Source: [Clostridium] leptum DSM 753
GTDB taxonomy: Bacteria > Bacillota > Clostridia > Oscillospirales > Acutalibacteraceae
Length of the DNA stretch: 64,000 bases
NCBI GenBank assembly: GCA_000154345.1
Contig: DS480341.1
Span: 26,124 to 90,123 of the forward strand
Direction: 5' to 3'
Positions 1 to 8,151 of this stretch are shown here, one piece after another. A program made the position numbers and the translations under genes. Positions within the stretch are counted from its first letter, which is position 1, and each line of letters starts with the position of its first letter. Below the pieces are notes generated by a model, which saw only the letters and a list, made by a program, of their open reading frames with translations, ran no database searches and was not told the DNA's origin.

Positions 1-125
1 TTGCACAATTCTAAATTAAAAAATTTTTGCTTTCAATTATTCACAGGTCTTTCCTATTATTTTATTTAGCATGAAAATTTTTCCAGTTGCAACGAATTGT
101 GAATACAAATCACATGAAACACAAA

Positions 126-167
126 GCCCTGGGACACGATAGGCTTTCCCTATCGAAATCTCAGGGC
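126..167. terminator. Nested hairpin, probable terminator of the DUF2461 gene
   Basis: Two nested stems lie just past the stop codon of the minus-strand gene that ends at 173. The outer stem is GCCCTG (126-131) with CAGGGC (162-167). The inner stem is CGATAGG (137-143) with CCTATCG (149-155). On the minus strand the stem is followed by TTTG rather than a long T run, so termination strength is uncertain. The first 125 bases of the window are AT-rich and hold no gene that I can support. Confidence 0.5.
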
Positions 168-172
168 ACATT

Positions 173-877
173 TTAAAATAATTCCGGACGATCAAGCCCG
201 TATTGCTGCTCCGCCTGGGAGGTATGCAGCAAAAAATGATAAATAGGCGCCAGCACACGAAAATCTTTCTCCAGCTTTTGTGACAGCCTGTCAGAAAACA
301 GCAGATTAAAATCGCTGCTTTCCGCCACAAAGCTAATTCCTCTTTGCTCCAGCCATTGCCGTTCCTCCTCCGGGCGCTGCGGATAATGGGGGCGCTTATA
401 CCGCTCCCCCTCCATATGGAAAAGCTTTTGGGATAAAAAAGCTTTCTTCGCCTTTTCGAACGCCGGATCGCCTTGCAGGATCAGCCGCCGCATCGTATTC
501 ATATACGCCGCCGAAGCGTGATAGAAGCCGCACCCATAATTAAATCCGTCGCAGGTAATCTCAAAATAAATTCCCGGCACCTCAGTACCGTGCATTTTTC
601 CACGCTTGAATATGAGCCACATGGTATCCCGGTAAAGTGATTTGTCATGGCTGTACCGGGTATCCCGGCGCAGGCGGCAAATCGTCTTGTCCACCCGCGG
701 CTCTGTGGTCACCTTAGCGTCAATTTCCAGCATTACCGGTGTGAGCGACCGTACCAGATCCTTCATCGGCTCCAGCAGTACAGCTTGATAAGTATCTTTA
801 TGATCTAAGAACCAATCCCGGCTGTCCTGCAGCCGGTTTTCAAACAAAAAATCTAAGGTCTTTGCCGAAAACGCCAT
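173..877 (-). CDS. DUF2461 / TIGR02453 family protein
   Basis: The 234-residue product has the hallmarks of the DUF2461 family, a widespread group of soluble proteins without an established biochemical role. Near the N-terminus is a W-F-x-x-H-K segment (residues 22-27). At 71-82 is the family's conserved basic motif RDTRYSHDKSLY, followed by W-L-I-F. Length matches the family (about 220-240). The ATG start has an AGGAGG ribosome binding site seven bases upstream. It stands alone on the minus strand, separated from the upstream VanW gene by a strong terminator. No signal peptide or membrane segment is visible, so it should be cytoplasmic. Family assignment is confident; the function is unknown. 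Confidence 0.85.
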   Translation of the reverse strand: MAFSAKTLDFLFENRLQDSRDWFLDHKDTYQAVLLEPMKDLVRSLTPVMLEIDAKVTTEPRVDKTICRLRRDTRYSHDKSLYRDTMWLIFKRGKMHGTEVPGIYFEITCDGFNYGCGFYHASAAYMNTMRRLILQGDPAFEKAKKAFLSQKLFHMEGERYKRPHYPQRPEEERQWLEQRGISFVAESSDFNLLFSDRLSQKLEKDFRVLAPIYHFLLHTSQAEQQYGLDRPELF

Positions 878-900
878 TAAACTTCCTCCTTATTTTAAAA

Positions 901-930
901 AAGCGGCGTGAAGCCTCACGCCGCTTTTTT
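901..930. terminator. Bidirectional Rho-independent terminator
   Basis: A perfect 11-bp stem, AAGCGGCGTGA (901-911) with TCACGCCGCTT (916-926), has a 4-base loop. T runs follow on both strands. It ends the minus-strand VanW transcript (stop at 958) just before the start region of the DUF2461 gene. Confidence 0.9.
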
Positions 931-957
931 ATCATTTACACTGGTTTGATACCTTAA

Positions 958-2637
958 TTATCCACCAGTTGGGGTTTCCTCTGAAGACGAAGGGGAACTG
1001 CTAACAGGTTTGCTGGAAGTCTCGCTGGAAGATGGCGGCGCTGTACTGGATGGCTGGCTGCTGCTTGGAGCAGTGCTGGAACTGGCGGGCGGGGTAGTAC
1101 TGGAGGTATTCGCCGGTTTGTCCCCGCCGCCGTTTTGACTCGGCGCATTGGGATCCGTGTTAGGCCCTATTTTATAGACCGCGGCGCCCTCCATGTAATA
1201 CGAGGAATCAATTGGCTCCCTTTTAACCTCCTGGCCGTTTTTATAAAACACCTTTTCGCCCTCTGCGGTATAGCCGTAGCAGGCGTCGGTCCACCATGTG
1301 ACCGTGCCCTCAGGCAGGCTCTCATCGACAATATACTCGGTGGGCGGAGGCGGAATGACGCCTGTCTGCCAGCTTTCCACCTCAATAGTATCCCATTCAT
1401 CCGACGGATGGCCGTAAATCTGTACGACCAGAGTTCTTCCATCCATATAGGCCTTGATATAAACCGGATAATCAGAAGAATTTTTAAACTGGAAATCAGT
1501 GGAAGGATAATCTACCGTAGCATCCTGTCCGATCGGTACATAAGAAGAAGGCCACCGATGGTTATAGCGGGTAACGATCTCCATATCAGCCCGCAGAGCC
1601 GCGCCGTAGATTGTAGTCGAGGACTGGCAGATGCCGCCGCCATATACCTGCACGGACTTATTGTTGGAAATACCAGTAGCTGGCAGATAGCCTAACGCGC
1701 CGGTAGTCGTGTCTCCAGTCGTCTCATTAAAGGAGAATATTTCTCCCGGCTTCAGCACGGTGCCGTTGGCCGCCGCCAGGGACAGCGCCATATTGTGAGT
1801 GCCGTTTTCCGTATTGGTGGAATAGGTGGTATACTCAGAAAGCTTAACCGTCTGCTTCTTTACGTCCTCGACCGTTGTCTTCGGCTGAGTTTCTGTCACC
1901 GGGATCTTAAGCTCGCTTTTTAAATTTTCTGCCTCCAGAGCCTTTACAAGGCTCTGCTTCAGTTCTTCAGCCTTCACCTTAATTCCGGGAGAGCCGCCCT
2001 CGTATACGAACATAGGGTCAGAATCCGGGTTAAATTCCTTCACATGGGCTTCCGTAACCTCGCAGTTGAGCTCCTTCTCGATTTTTTTGACCAGCTCGCC
2101 CACCTTTTTCTCATCGGCGTCAAACTCCGCTTTTACCTCGAAGTTTTTCGGCTGGGTTTCCAGCGCCTCTACTAAAGCGTACCGTTCGTCGCGTTCGCCT
2201 TCCCTGGCATACTGGTAGGCTTCTTCCAAGGCGGCTTCCAGAGTAGATTCAAAGCTCAAGTAGGTATTGTCCACCGTATACTCCTTTTGGCCGTATACAG
2301 CCTTGATTTTCACATCAGGAAGCAGAGATTTCTCATGCTTTTCCAAAAGCGCCTTCGCTTCCTCCATAGTCTTGCCGCCTACATCGATCCCTTCTACCTG
2401 AATCCCGGTATAAAAGGTATCCACATTCAGGGCCCTGTCCACCATGGCGATATATTCCTGATATTCCTGATATTTTTGGTACCCAAAGAAGCCTCCTACG
2501 GCCAGAATCACCGCCAAAGCACCGCCGATAGCCCACCAAGCCCACGCTGGCAGCTTTTTGCGGTTCGCGGTTTGAACCGCAGCCCCCTGGCTGTTTTGTA
2601 ACTGTTGGGTGTCTTGAACCGTTTTATTTCGTTTCAA
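958..2637 (-). CDS. VanW family protein with peptidoglycan-binding-like domains and Ser/Pro-rich tail
   Basis: This 559-residue membrane-anchored envelope protein has a short basic cytoplasmic N-terminus, one membrane segment at about 33-53, a region resembling the putative peptidoglycan-binding PG_binding_4 domain (about 75-250), and a VanW domain (about 268-410) with the family motif GGGICQSSTT at 333-342. The last 60 residues are an almost pure Ser/Pro/Thr/Gly tail. VanW proteins occur next to some vancomycin-resistance genes but most, as here, are not linked to resistance; their reaction is unknown. The start is TTG, chosen because a GGAGG lies nine bases upstream. It is a single-gene unit with a promoter candidate at 2700-2728 and a terminator at 901-930. 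Confidence 0.88.
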   Translation of the reverse strand: MKRNKTVQDTQQLQNSQGAAVQTANRKKLPAWAWWAIGGALAVILAVGGFFGYQKYQEYQEYIAMVDRALNVDTFYTGIQVEGIDVGGKTMEEAKALLEKHEKSLLPDVKIKAVYGQKEYTVDNTYLSFESTLEAALEEAYQYAREGERDERYALVEALETQPKNFEVKAEFDADEKKVGELVKKIEKELNCEVTEAHVKEFNPDSDPMFVYEGGSPGIKVKAEELKQSLVKALEAENLKSELKIPVTETQPKTTVEDVKKQTVKLSEYTTYSTNTENGTHNMALSLAAANGTVLKPGEIFSFNETTGDTTTGALGYLPATGISNNKSVQVYGGGICQSSTTIYGAALRADMEIVTRYNHRWPSSYVPIGQDATVDYPSTDFQFKNSSDYPVYIKAYMDGRTLVVQIYGHPSDEWDTIEVESWQTGVIPPPPTEYIVDESLPEGTVTWWTDACYGYTAEGEKVFYKNGQEVKREPIDSSYYMEGAAVYKIGPNTDPNAPSQNGGGDKPANTSSTTPPASSSTAPSSSQPSSTAPPSSSETSSKPVSSSPSSSEETPTGG

Positions 2638-2699
2638 GTCGGTCCCCCTCCTTATTAAGCTAAAGAAAATGATAAAATGGCTTTGCCAATACGTTTTTT

Positions 2700-2728
2700 A
2701 TAATACAACGGAAATTTCAAAAAGTAAA
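2700..2728 (-). promoter_or_regulatory. Candidate sigma-70 promoter for the VanW gene
   Basis: Read on the minus strand: TTTACT (2728-2723), 17-bp spacer, TATTAT (2705-2700), about 60 bases before the TTG start. The match is moderate: 4 of 6 at -35 and 5 of 6 at -10. Confidence 0.4.
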
Positions 2729-2853
2729 GTTACAGCTTATTTACTGTTATAAAAAATTACCGGCAAATTATCGGCGTCTCTGCTTTTTCACCAGCCGTTC
2801 CTCATTCAGCCCGCTCAATCAGCAACCGCCATCCTGGAATCCGGCAATATCTA

Positions 2854-2882
2854 TTGAACCTTTTGGGTGAAAATGGTATAAT
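2854..2882 (+). promoter_or_regulatory. Strong sigma-70 promoter for the ABC-2 exporter and glycosyltransferase operon
   Basis: TTGAAC (2854-2859), exactly 17 bases, then TATAAT (2877-2882). The leader to the GTG start at 2989 is about 100 bases. The -10 is a perfect match and the -35 matches 5 of 6 positions if the fifth base is allowed to vary. Confidence 0.7.
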
Positions 2883-2988
2883 CAGTCTAAGATTATGAAG
2901 GAATCATGAAAAGCGGCAGCGATCCGGAAGCTGCATTCCCGGGAAATTCGCTGGAGAATGGTTTCCTCATTAAAGGAGGCTTTGCCAA

Positions 2989-3894
2989 GTGCCGGTCATC
3001 GAACTAAAAAAACTGACCAAATTTTTCGGAGCCGTACCCGCGGTGCTGGAAGCCAGCCTTACCGTGGAAGAAGGGGATTTCTTTGGCTTTGTAGGCCCTA
3101 ACGGTTCCGGCAAATCCACCACTATCCGCATGATGATGAACTATGTGCGTCCTACCTCCGGCACCGCTACCATCTTAGGAATGGATTCTCGTTCCCAAAG
3201 CGGGAAGCTCAAAAAGATGGTAGGTTATGTTCCCAGTGAAGTGGATTACTATATGGACATGAGAGCCATGGAGGTGATCCGCTACGCGGCCGCTATGAGA
3301 GGGCTTCGGGATAAGTCTAGAATCGATCAGCTTTGTGACCTGTTTGAGGTGGACACCGTCCGCCGAATCTCTCACATGTCCTTAGGCAATCGAAAAAAAA
3401 TCGCCCTGGTCACTGCGCTGCTTCACAGCCCAAAGCTGCTGATCCTTGACGAGCCGACCTCTGGGCTGGATTCTTTGATCAAGCGGCGGTTTAAGGACCT
3501 TTTGGTGGAGGAAAACCAAAAGGGCGCTACCATCTTTTTCTGCAACCATGATATCGGAGAGGTTCAGGAGCTCTGCGGCAGGACGGCCATTATCCGCAAA
3601 GGCTCTATTCTTGAGGTCGCCAATACCGATAATCTCTCTTCCTCAGATACCCGGCGCGTTAAATTAAAAACCACAGATAATCTATCCGCTTTGTTTACCT
3701 TGTTTCAGATCAATGATCCCGTCGTCACTGGAGATCTGGTCACCTTCTCCTACCGCGGCGTGATGGATCCCTTTATCAAGGCGCTGGCAAACTACGAGAT
3801 TCAGGATCTTCAGGTGAGCCTGCCCTCTCTGGAGGATGCCATTATACGGTTTTACGAAAAAAAGCTGGAACAGGAGGCCGCGGATCATGCCTAA
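2989..3894 (+). CDS. ABC-2 type transporter, ATP-binding subunit
   Basis: This 301-residue nucleotide-binding subunit powers the membrane protein encoded immediately downstream. The Walker A motif GPNGSGKST is at 36-44, the signature is MSLGNRKK at 130-137 (in place of LSGGQ, as is common in ABC-2 exporters), and Walker B LLILDEP is at 150-156. The C-terminal 90 residues form the extra domain typical of CcmA/BcrA-like ATPases. The start is GTG, preceded by AAAGGAGG at 2972-2979. The gene overlaps the permease by 8 bases, which suggests translational coupling. The substrate cannot be read from sequence; drugs, bacteriocins or lipids are all possible for this class. Confidence 0.9.
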   Translation: MPVIELKKLTKFFGAVPAVLEASLTVEEGDFFGFVGPNGSGKSTTIRMMMNYVRPTSGTATILGMDSRSQSGKLKKMVGYVPSEVDYYMDMRAMEVIRYAAAMRGLRDKSRIDQLCDLFEVDTVRRISHMSLGNRKKIALVTALLHSPKLLILDEPTSGLDSLIKRRFKDLLVEENQKGATIFFCNHDIGEVQELCGRTAIIRKGSILEVANTDNLSSSDTRRVKLKTTDNLSALFTLFQINDPVVTGDLVTFSYRGVMDPFIKALANYEIQDLQVSLPSLEDAIIRFYEKKLEQEAADHA

Positions 3895-4732
3895 AGTGTT
3901 TTCACTTCCTATTTTTACAAAAGAGTTCCGGCGCTCTGTCCCCAGCGTGATTTTATGGTTCCTGATCAGCGGCGGCCTGCTGGTCTTGGCCTTATATTCC
4001 TTTTCTGCCGCAGCTCAAACTGATTTCTCCGACCGGCTGCAGGAGACTCTGTCCGCCTTTCCGGAGGAGCTTTTAGCGGAGTTTCAGCTGGATAACCTGC
4101 CGGAGCTTTCTGAATTTTTAACCTATTTCGCTTTAACCAGCCACTGTGTTTTTGCGGTAGGCTGCCTGTTTGCCTGCTACCGCGGCTGCCGCTCCATGGT
4201 CAAGCTGGAAAGCCATCAGAGTATCGTGCTTATTTATGCCCAGCCGATCAGCCGGGGCAGTATTTTAATCAGTTCTTTCGTTTCCCAGGCTTTAGCGCTT
4301 CTCATTTATAATTTGGGCCTTTGGGGCGTAAGCTATGGTATGGCGGCGCTTCAGCCGGATTTTGACGCCGCCTCCTTTGCTTTGGCATGCCTCTCCTTAT
4401 ACTTTTCCTATTTTATGGTAGAGGTTATGTATCTTGCTATCGGCTATTTGCTTTCTGTATTTTTATCCCATTCCAGCCAGGCCTCTGCCGCCGCGTTTGC
4501 GGTTCTGCTGGCCTCTCTGCTGCTTGGAATCGTCGGCGGCGCGATTCCCGCCCTGGGCTGGATGCTGTTTCTCTCTCCTTACCATTACATCAATACCGGC
4601 CTGGTTTTGGAATCCGCTATGCTGGGGGCTCCTGCCGGAGTTTTTCCTTATGCGCTCATCTGCCTGATCTTCAGCCTGATTTTAGGGGCGCTGGCCTGCG
4701 TTCGTTATTACTTTAAAGATTTTAATGTTTAA
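3887..4732 (+). CDS. ABC-2 type transporter, permease subunit
   Basis: This 281-residue integral membrane protein has about six hydrophobic segments (roughly 21-40, 80-100, 125-150, 160-190, 205-230 and 250-275). It forms the translocation pore for the ATPase encoded just upstream. I chose the ATG at 3887 over an in-frame ATG at 3836 because AGGAGG sits at 3872-3877 and because the earlier start would lie deep inside the ATPase gene. A large extracytoplasmic loop follows the first membrane segment (about residues 41-78). No similarity beyond the ABC-2 permease class is recognised. Confidence 0.82.
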   Translation: MPKVFSLPIFTKEFRRSVPSVILWFLISGGLLVLALYSFSAAAQTDFSDRLQETLSAFPEELLAEFQLDNLPELSEFLTYFALTSHCVFAVGCLFACYRGCRSMVKLESHQSIVLIYAQPISRGSILISSFVSQALALLIYNLGLWGVSYGMAALQPDFDAASFALACLSLYFSYFMVEVMYLAIGYLLSVFLSHSSQASAAAFAVLLASLLLGIVGGAIPALGWMLFLSPYHYINTGLVLESAMLGAPAGVFPYALICLIFSLILGALACVRYYFKDFNV

Positions 4733-4755
4733 GCTATGGGGGGCTTTAGGTTATC

Positions 4756-5916
4756 ATGAAAATCCTGATTCTTACCGCGGCAACCGGAGGCGGCCATCTT
4801 CGGGCGTCCTCCGCCTTGAAGTCTTACATTCTGGAAACCCAGGAGGATTGTGAAGTTGAAATTGTGGACACCTTGAAATATATCAGTCCTCTGCTGGATA
4901 AGACCGTTACCGAGGGCTATGAAGCCATGGCAAAGCGGACGCCGAAGCTGTTCGGCTCCCTATACAAATCCACAAACCGCGGCAAAAGCAAAACCACCTA
5001 TTTTTTCTGCAACATTTTCCGCAAATATCTGATGCCCCTGGTAGAGGAATTTCGTCCGGATGCGATTATTTCCACCCATCCCTTCGCCACGGAGATGATT
5101 TCCTTATTAAAGGAGGATGGTAAAATCACCGCGCCGCTGATCTGCGTTATGACAGACTACGGTCCTCATCGCGCGTGGATTCATCCCTATGTAGACAGCT
5201 ATATCGTTTCCAATGAGGGAATGGTGGATACCATGGCGAAAATGGGTGCTCCCAGAGAAAAGATCCATCCTTATGGTATCCCTGTGGAGGAATCCTTCTA
5301 TGAAAAAATGGACCGGGCCGAGGTGCTCAGGCAGCTGGGCTTAAGCCCGGATAAGCCCACCGTTCTGATTATGGCGGGAAGCTTCGGCGTTTCCAATATC
5401 CTCAGGATCTACAACAACATTATCAAGGTGAACCTGGATTTTCAGATTATCGTGATTACCGGCAAGAATGAGCGGCTTTATGAGGCGTTTAACAAGCTGA
5501 TTCTCCGCAACAGCAGGCAGAAGCCCCTGCGGGATGTGTCTGTGAAGCTGAAGCCAAAGCCCTCCAAGCCTACTAAGGTTCTGTTCTTCACCAACGAAGT
5601 GCACAAATATATGCAGATCTCCGATCTGATCATTACCAAGCCCGGCGGGCTGACCGTCAGCGAAGCCTTGGCCTGCAACCTGCCCATGGCGATTTTCGAC
5701 GCCATTCCCGGGCCTGAGACGGAAAACGCGGAATTTCTCATTGACAATAATATGGCGGTTAAAATCCAGAAGGGCTCCGCCTGCTCTGAAACTATTTACG
5801 ACCTGCTGTCGAACCAGGAACGTTTGGAGGAAATGCGCAGGTCCTGCTCTGCGTTTGACAAATCCTCTTCCGGGCCTAAAATTGTTAACGAGATCCAGAA
5901 GCTGGTAAAAGACTAA
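4756..5916 (+). CDS. UgtP/MGDG-synthase-like glycolipid glycosyltransferase
   Basis: The 386-residue product belongs to the MGDG synthase / processive diacylglycerol glucosyltransferase group (GT28 fold), which adds hexoses from UDP-sugars to diacylglycerol at the inner membrane face. The N-terminal MGDG-synthase domain starts with TAATGGGH (7-14) and carries a THPF motif at 107-110. The C-terminal nucleotide-sugar domain has ITKPGGLTVSEAL at 293-305. It starts 23 bases after the ABC permease and is probably co-transcribed with it. A strong terminator follows. UDP-glucose versus UDP-galactose, and the number of sugars added, cannot be read. It probably supplies glycolipid anchors or membrane glycolipids alongside the envelope operon at 6080-10247. 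Confidence 0.85.
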   Translation: MKILILTAATGGGHLRASSALKSYILETQEDCEVEIVDTLKYISPLLDKTVTEGYEAMAKRTPKLFGSLYKSTNRGKSKTTYFFCNIFRKYLMPLVEEFRPDAIISTHPFATEMISLLKEDGKITAPLICVMTDYGPHRAWIHPYVDSYIVSNEGMVDTMAKMGAPREKIHPYGIPVEESFYEKMDRAEVLRQLGLSPDKPTVLIMAGSFGVSNILRIYNNIIKVNLDFQIIVITGKNERLYEAFNKLILRNSRQKPLRDVSVKLKPKPSKPTKVLFFTNEVHKYMQISDLIITKPGGLTVSEALACNLPMAIFDAIPGPETENAEFLIDNNMAVKIQKGSACSETIYDLLSNQERLEEMRRSCSAFDKSSSGPKIVNEIQKLVKD

Positions 5917-5922
5917 AAAAGA

Positions 5923-5957
5923 AACCCTTTTCCTCCGGCGGGCGGAAAGGGTTTTTT
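5923..5957 (+). terminator. Rho-independent terminator after the glycosyltransferase
   Basis: The stem AACCCTTT pairs with AAAGGGTT around a shorter inner CCG/CGG pairing, and a TTTTTT run follows immediately. It lies 7 bases after the stop codon at 5916. Confidence 0.88.
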
Positions 5958-5987
5958 GTTGAAAAGCGCAATCTTTCTCCATTCGTC

Positions 5988-6017
5988 TTGACAATCATCA
6001 AGAAGTCGTTATATGAT
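5988..6017 (+). promoter_or_regulatory. Sigma-70 promoter for the LPG-synthase/GT2 operon
   Basis: TTGACA (5988-5993), 18-base spacer, TATGAT (6012-6017). It lies about 60 bases upstream of the chosen start at 6080, and no further promoter or terminator is evident before 10247. Confidence 0.7.
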
Positions 6018-6079
6018 GTTATTCGTACCTTTATGTGAATTTTATTTTGGTGTGTCATCGCCGCTTTTTGGAGTATGGA

Positions 6080-7117
6080 ATGAAAAAAAAGATAAGCGGA
6101 AAGACAATCTTTAATGTTTCTGTAATCCTGATCTCTTTAGTGATGCTGGGTTACTTTTGTCTTTCTGAAAACGGTCTTGTAGAGCTCTCTAAAAACTTCA
6201 AAAACCTGGACAAAGGCTGGCTGATTATGGCCTTGCTCAGCCAGGCTCTTAATATCGCCATCGACGCTTATATGACCTATATTTTGGTTAAAAGCTCCGT
6301 GCCCAGCTTCAAGTTCCATAACGCGCTTAAGACTTCTATGGTAGGCCAGTTTTTCAGCGCTGTCACTCCATTTGCCACCGGCGGACAGCCCATGCAGGTC
6401 TATTGTATGTCCAAATACGGCGTCGAGCCCGGTAAAGGTGTTTCCGCCCTGACCCAAAAGTTTGTTGTTTACCAATCCACTCTGGTGGCTTACAGCGCCG
6501 CCGCCCTGCTTTTAAAACAGGATTTCTTTGACGATGCCTTAAGCGGGGTTATGTGGACCTTTGCGGTGTTCGGCTTTCTCTCCCAGGCGTTCGTGATTCT
6601 GATGCTGCTGCTGTTTTCCTTCAGCCGCAGGCTTACCAATGCTATTCTGGGCTTTGCTAAAAAGCTGCTGACCCGGTTTCACCGTCAAAAGCTTTATGAT
6701 AAGCTGGGCGGCTTCGAGCGCCAGCTGGAAAGCTTCCATGACTGCAATAAGGAGCTTTATAAAAACCGTCGTCTTGTGGTCACCGCTTATGTTTGCACTG
6801 CCGTTCAGCTGACCGCCATTTTTATCATCCCGTACTGCGTCTACCGCAGCTTTAATTTGTCCGGCGCCCCGGTTTCTGACATGATCTGTTCTCAAGCGTT
6901 TGTTACCATGGCTACCTGTTTTATCCCTCTGCCCGGCGCGGCCGGCGCGTCCGAAATCAGCTTTTTGGGCTTTTTCTCTATGTATTTCACGCCTGAAACC
7001 TTGAAATCCGGCGTTTTGGTGTGGCGGATCATTACCTATTATCTGGTGATTCTATGCACCGCTCCTTTTTCCCGGCTGGGGAAAAAAGCCGGAGGAGAAA
7101 AGAAAGAGGAAGCCTGA
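6080..7117 (+). CDS. LPG-synthase transmembrane domain protein (UPF0104/YbhN-like), paralog 1
   Basis: This 345-residue integral membrane protein has about eight hydrophobic segments and belongs to the UPF0104 family, which corresponds to the flippase half of MprF lysylphosphatidylglycerol synthase without the tRNA-dependent catalytic half. The conserved M-V-G-Q-F-F-S-A-V-T-P-F stretch and the PLPGAAGASE stretch near the end are typical. The ATG at 6080 has GGAG seven bases upstream; the in-frame ATG at 6035 has none. It is clearly paralogous to the product of 9135-10247, sharing both motifs and the order of membrane segments. Members of the family are often paired with lipid glycosyltransferases, so lipid movement is a fair but unproven inference. 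Confidence 0.85.
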   Translation: MKKKISGKTIFNVSVILISLVMLGYFCLSENGLVELSKNFKNLDKGWLIMALLSQALNIAIDAYMTYILVKSSVPSFKFHNALKTSMVGQFFSAVTPFATGGQPMQVYCMSKYGVEPGKGVSALTQKFVVYQSTLVAYSAAALLLKQDFFDDALSGVMWTFAVFGFLSQAFVILMLLLFSFSRRLTNAILGFAKKLLTRFHRQKLYDKLGGFERQLESFHDCNKELYKNRRLVVTAYVCTAVQLTAIFIIPYCVYRSFNLSGAPVSDMICSQAFVTMATCFIPLPGAAGASEISFLGFFSMYFTPETLKSGVLVWRIITYYLVILCTAPFSRLGKKAGGEKKEEA

Positions 7118-7158
7118 TAGCTGCAACCTAGTTTTACCGGAAAGGATGAACCTGACGG

Positions 7159-8151
7159 ATGAAAACTGTAGTCCCTAACGTCAGCCTGATTATTCCTGTT
7201 TATAATGTAGAACAATACCTTCCTAAATGCCTGGAATCCATTGCGGCGCAGACCTTGAAGGGCTTCGAGGTTATTTTGGTGGATGACGGCTCTACCGATC
7301 ATTCCCTGGAAATCCTGCGTGGATTTGCCCGCAGATTTCCTAACACTTGCGTGATCCACCAGGAAAACGGCGGCGTTTCCAAAGCGAGAAACGCAGGGAT
7401 TCAGGCTGCCAGGGGGGAATATATCGCCTTTATGGACAGCGATGATTATATCGCCCCTCTCTATTTGCAAAGGCTGTATGAGTCGGCGAAAAAATACCGG
7501 GCGGATATGGTCTGCTGCAGCTATTACCGTTACAACGCGGTCACCCACGAGCTGCGGCCCGCTCAGTTCAGGAAGGCCCCGGGAATCTACACGCCCAAGG
7601 AAATGATCCGGGCTTTGATTCTGGATATGGGGATCAAAGGCTTTATCTGGAACAAGCTGTGGCGGCGGACTCTTTTTACCGAGCACCACATCACTTTCCC
7701 AACTATGTGCTTTGAGGATATTTCGGTATGCCAGCGGGGATTCTATTTTTCCAACCGGATTGCTGTGATTGGAGATCCTCTCTACTTTTACGTACAGCAC
7801 AAGGACAGCGCCATCGGCGCTTTAAACATTAAAAAGCTGAACGATTACCTCCGGGCCCTGGCGGATCTGCGCGGCTTTTTAGAGCTGCAAAGGGATTTTC
7901 CCCCTTACCGGGCGGTTTACCGCCTGCACAGCCTGTTTGTGGCGATTACTACTTGTTATTTAACGCTGGTCGCGCAAAAAAACGCAAAAAATCTTTCCGG
8001 CTTAGGCCGCAATTTTAAAGAGATCATCCATATGACGCGCGCCTGCGGCAAAAAGAGCTTTGAGCCCCTGGATGACATTACCAAATATCCGGATGTTATT
8101 TTCGATAAAAAGTGTCAACACTATGGATTGGAGGATTCAAGCATTGAGTGA
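7159..8151 (+). CDS. GT2 family glycosyltransferase, paralog 1
   Basis: The 330-residue product has an N-terminal GT-A domain: IIPVYNVE (11-18), VDDGSTD (41-47) for nucleotide-sugar binding, GGVSKARN (71-78), and the metal-binding DSDD (93-96). The C-terminal 120 residues lack membrane segments, so it should be cytosolic or peripheral. It is similar throughout to its downstream neighbour and overlaps it by 8 bases. GT2 enzymes of this EpsJ/WcaA-like type transfer sugars from UDP donors to lipid-linked or capsule acceptors. Donor and acceptor are not readable. Its place between two flippase-like membrane proteins points to an envelope glycolipid or polymer. Confidence 0.87.
   Translation: MKTVVPNVSLIIPVYNVEQYLPKCLESIAAQTLKGFEVILVDDGSTDHSLEILRGFARRFPNTCVIHQENGGVSKARNAGIQAARGEYIAFMDSDDYIAPLYLQRLYESAKKYRADMVCCSYYRYNAVTHELRPAQFRKAPGIYTPKEMIRALILDMGIKGFIWNKLWRRTLFTEHHITFPTMCFEDISVCQRGFYFSNRIAVIGDPLYFYVQHKDSAIGALNIKKLNDYLRALADLRGFLELQRDFPPYRAVYRLHSLFVAITTCYLTLVAQKNAKNLSGLGRNFKEIIHMTRACGKKSFEPLDDITKYPDVIFDKKCQHYGLEDSSIE

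Larger units (their letters stand above)
2638..2988. other. Divergent intergenic region
   Basis: These 351 bases separate the divergent VanW and ABC-transporter genes. They hold the two promoter candidates listed separately (2700-2728 minus, 2854-2882 plus) and the GGAGG sites. I see no small gene or repeat. Confidence 0.6.

Noticed and set aside
37..330. 97-codon minus-strand frame at the window start
   Set aside because: It overlaps the DUF2461 gene in another frame and runs through its terminator region; no family recognised.
954..1148. Pro/Arg-rich 64-codon frame
   Set aside because: It is the shadow of the Ser/Pro-rich tail of the VanW gene in another frame.
3836..3886. Upstream extension of the ABC permease
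   Set aside because: The ATG at 3887 has AGGAGG and family-like start; the earlier ATG lies within the ATPase gene and lacks a ribosome binding site.
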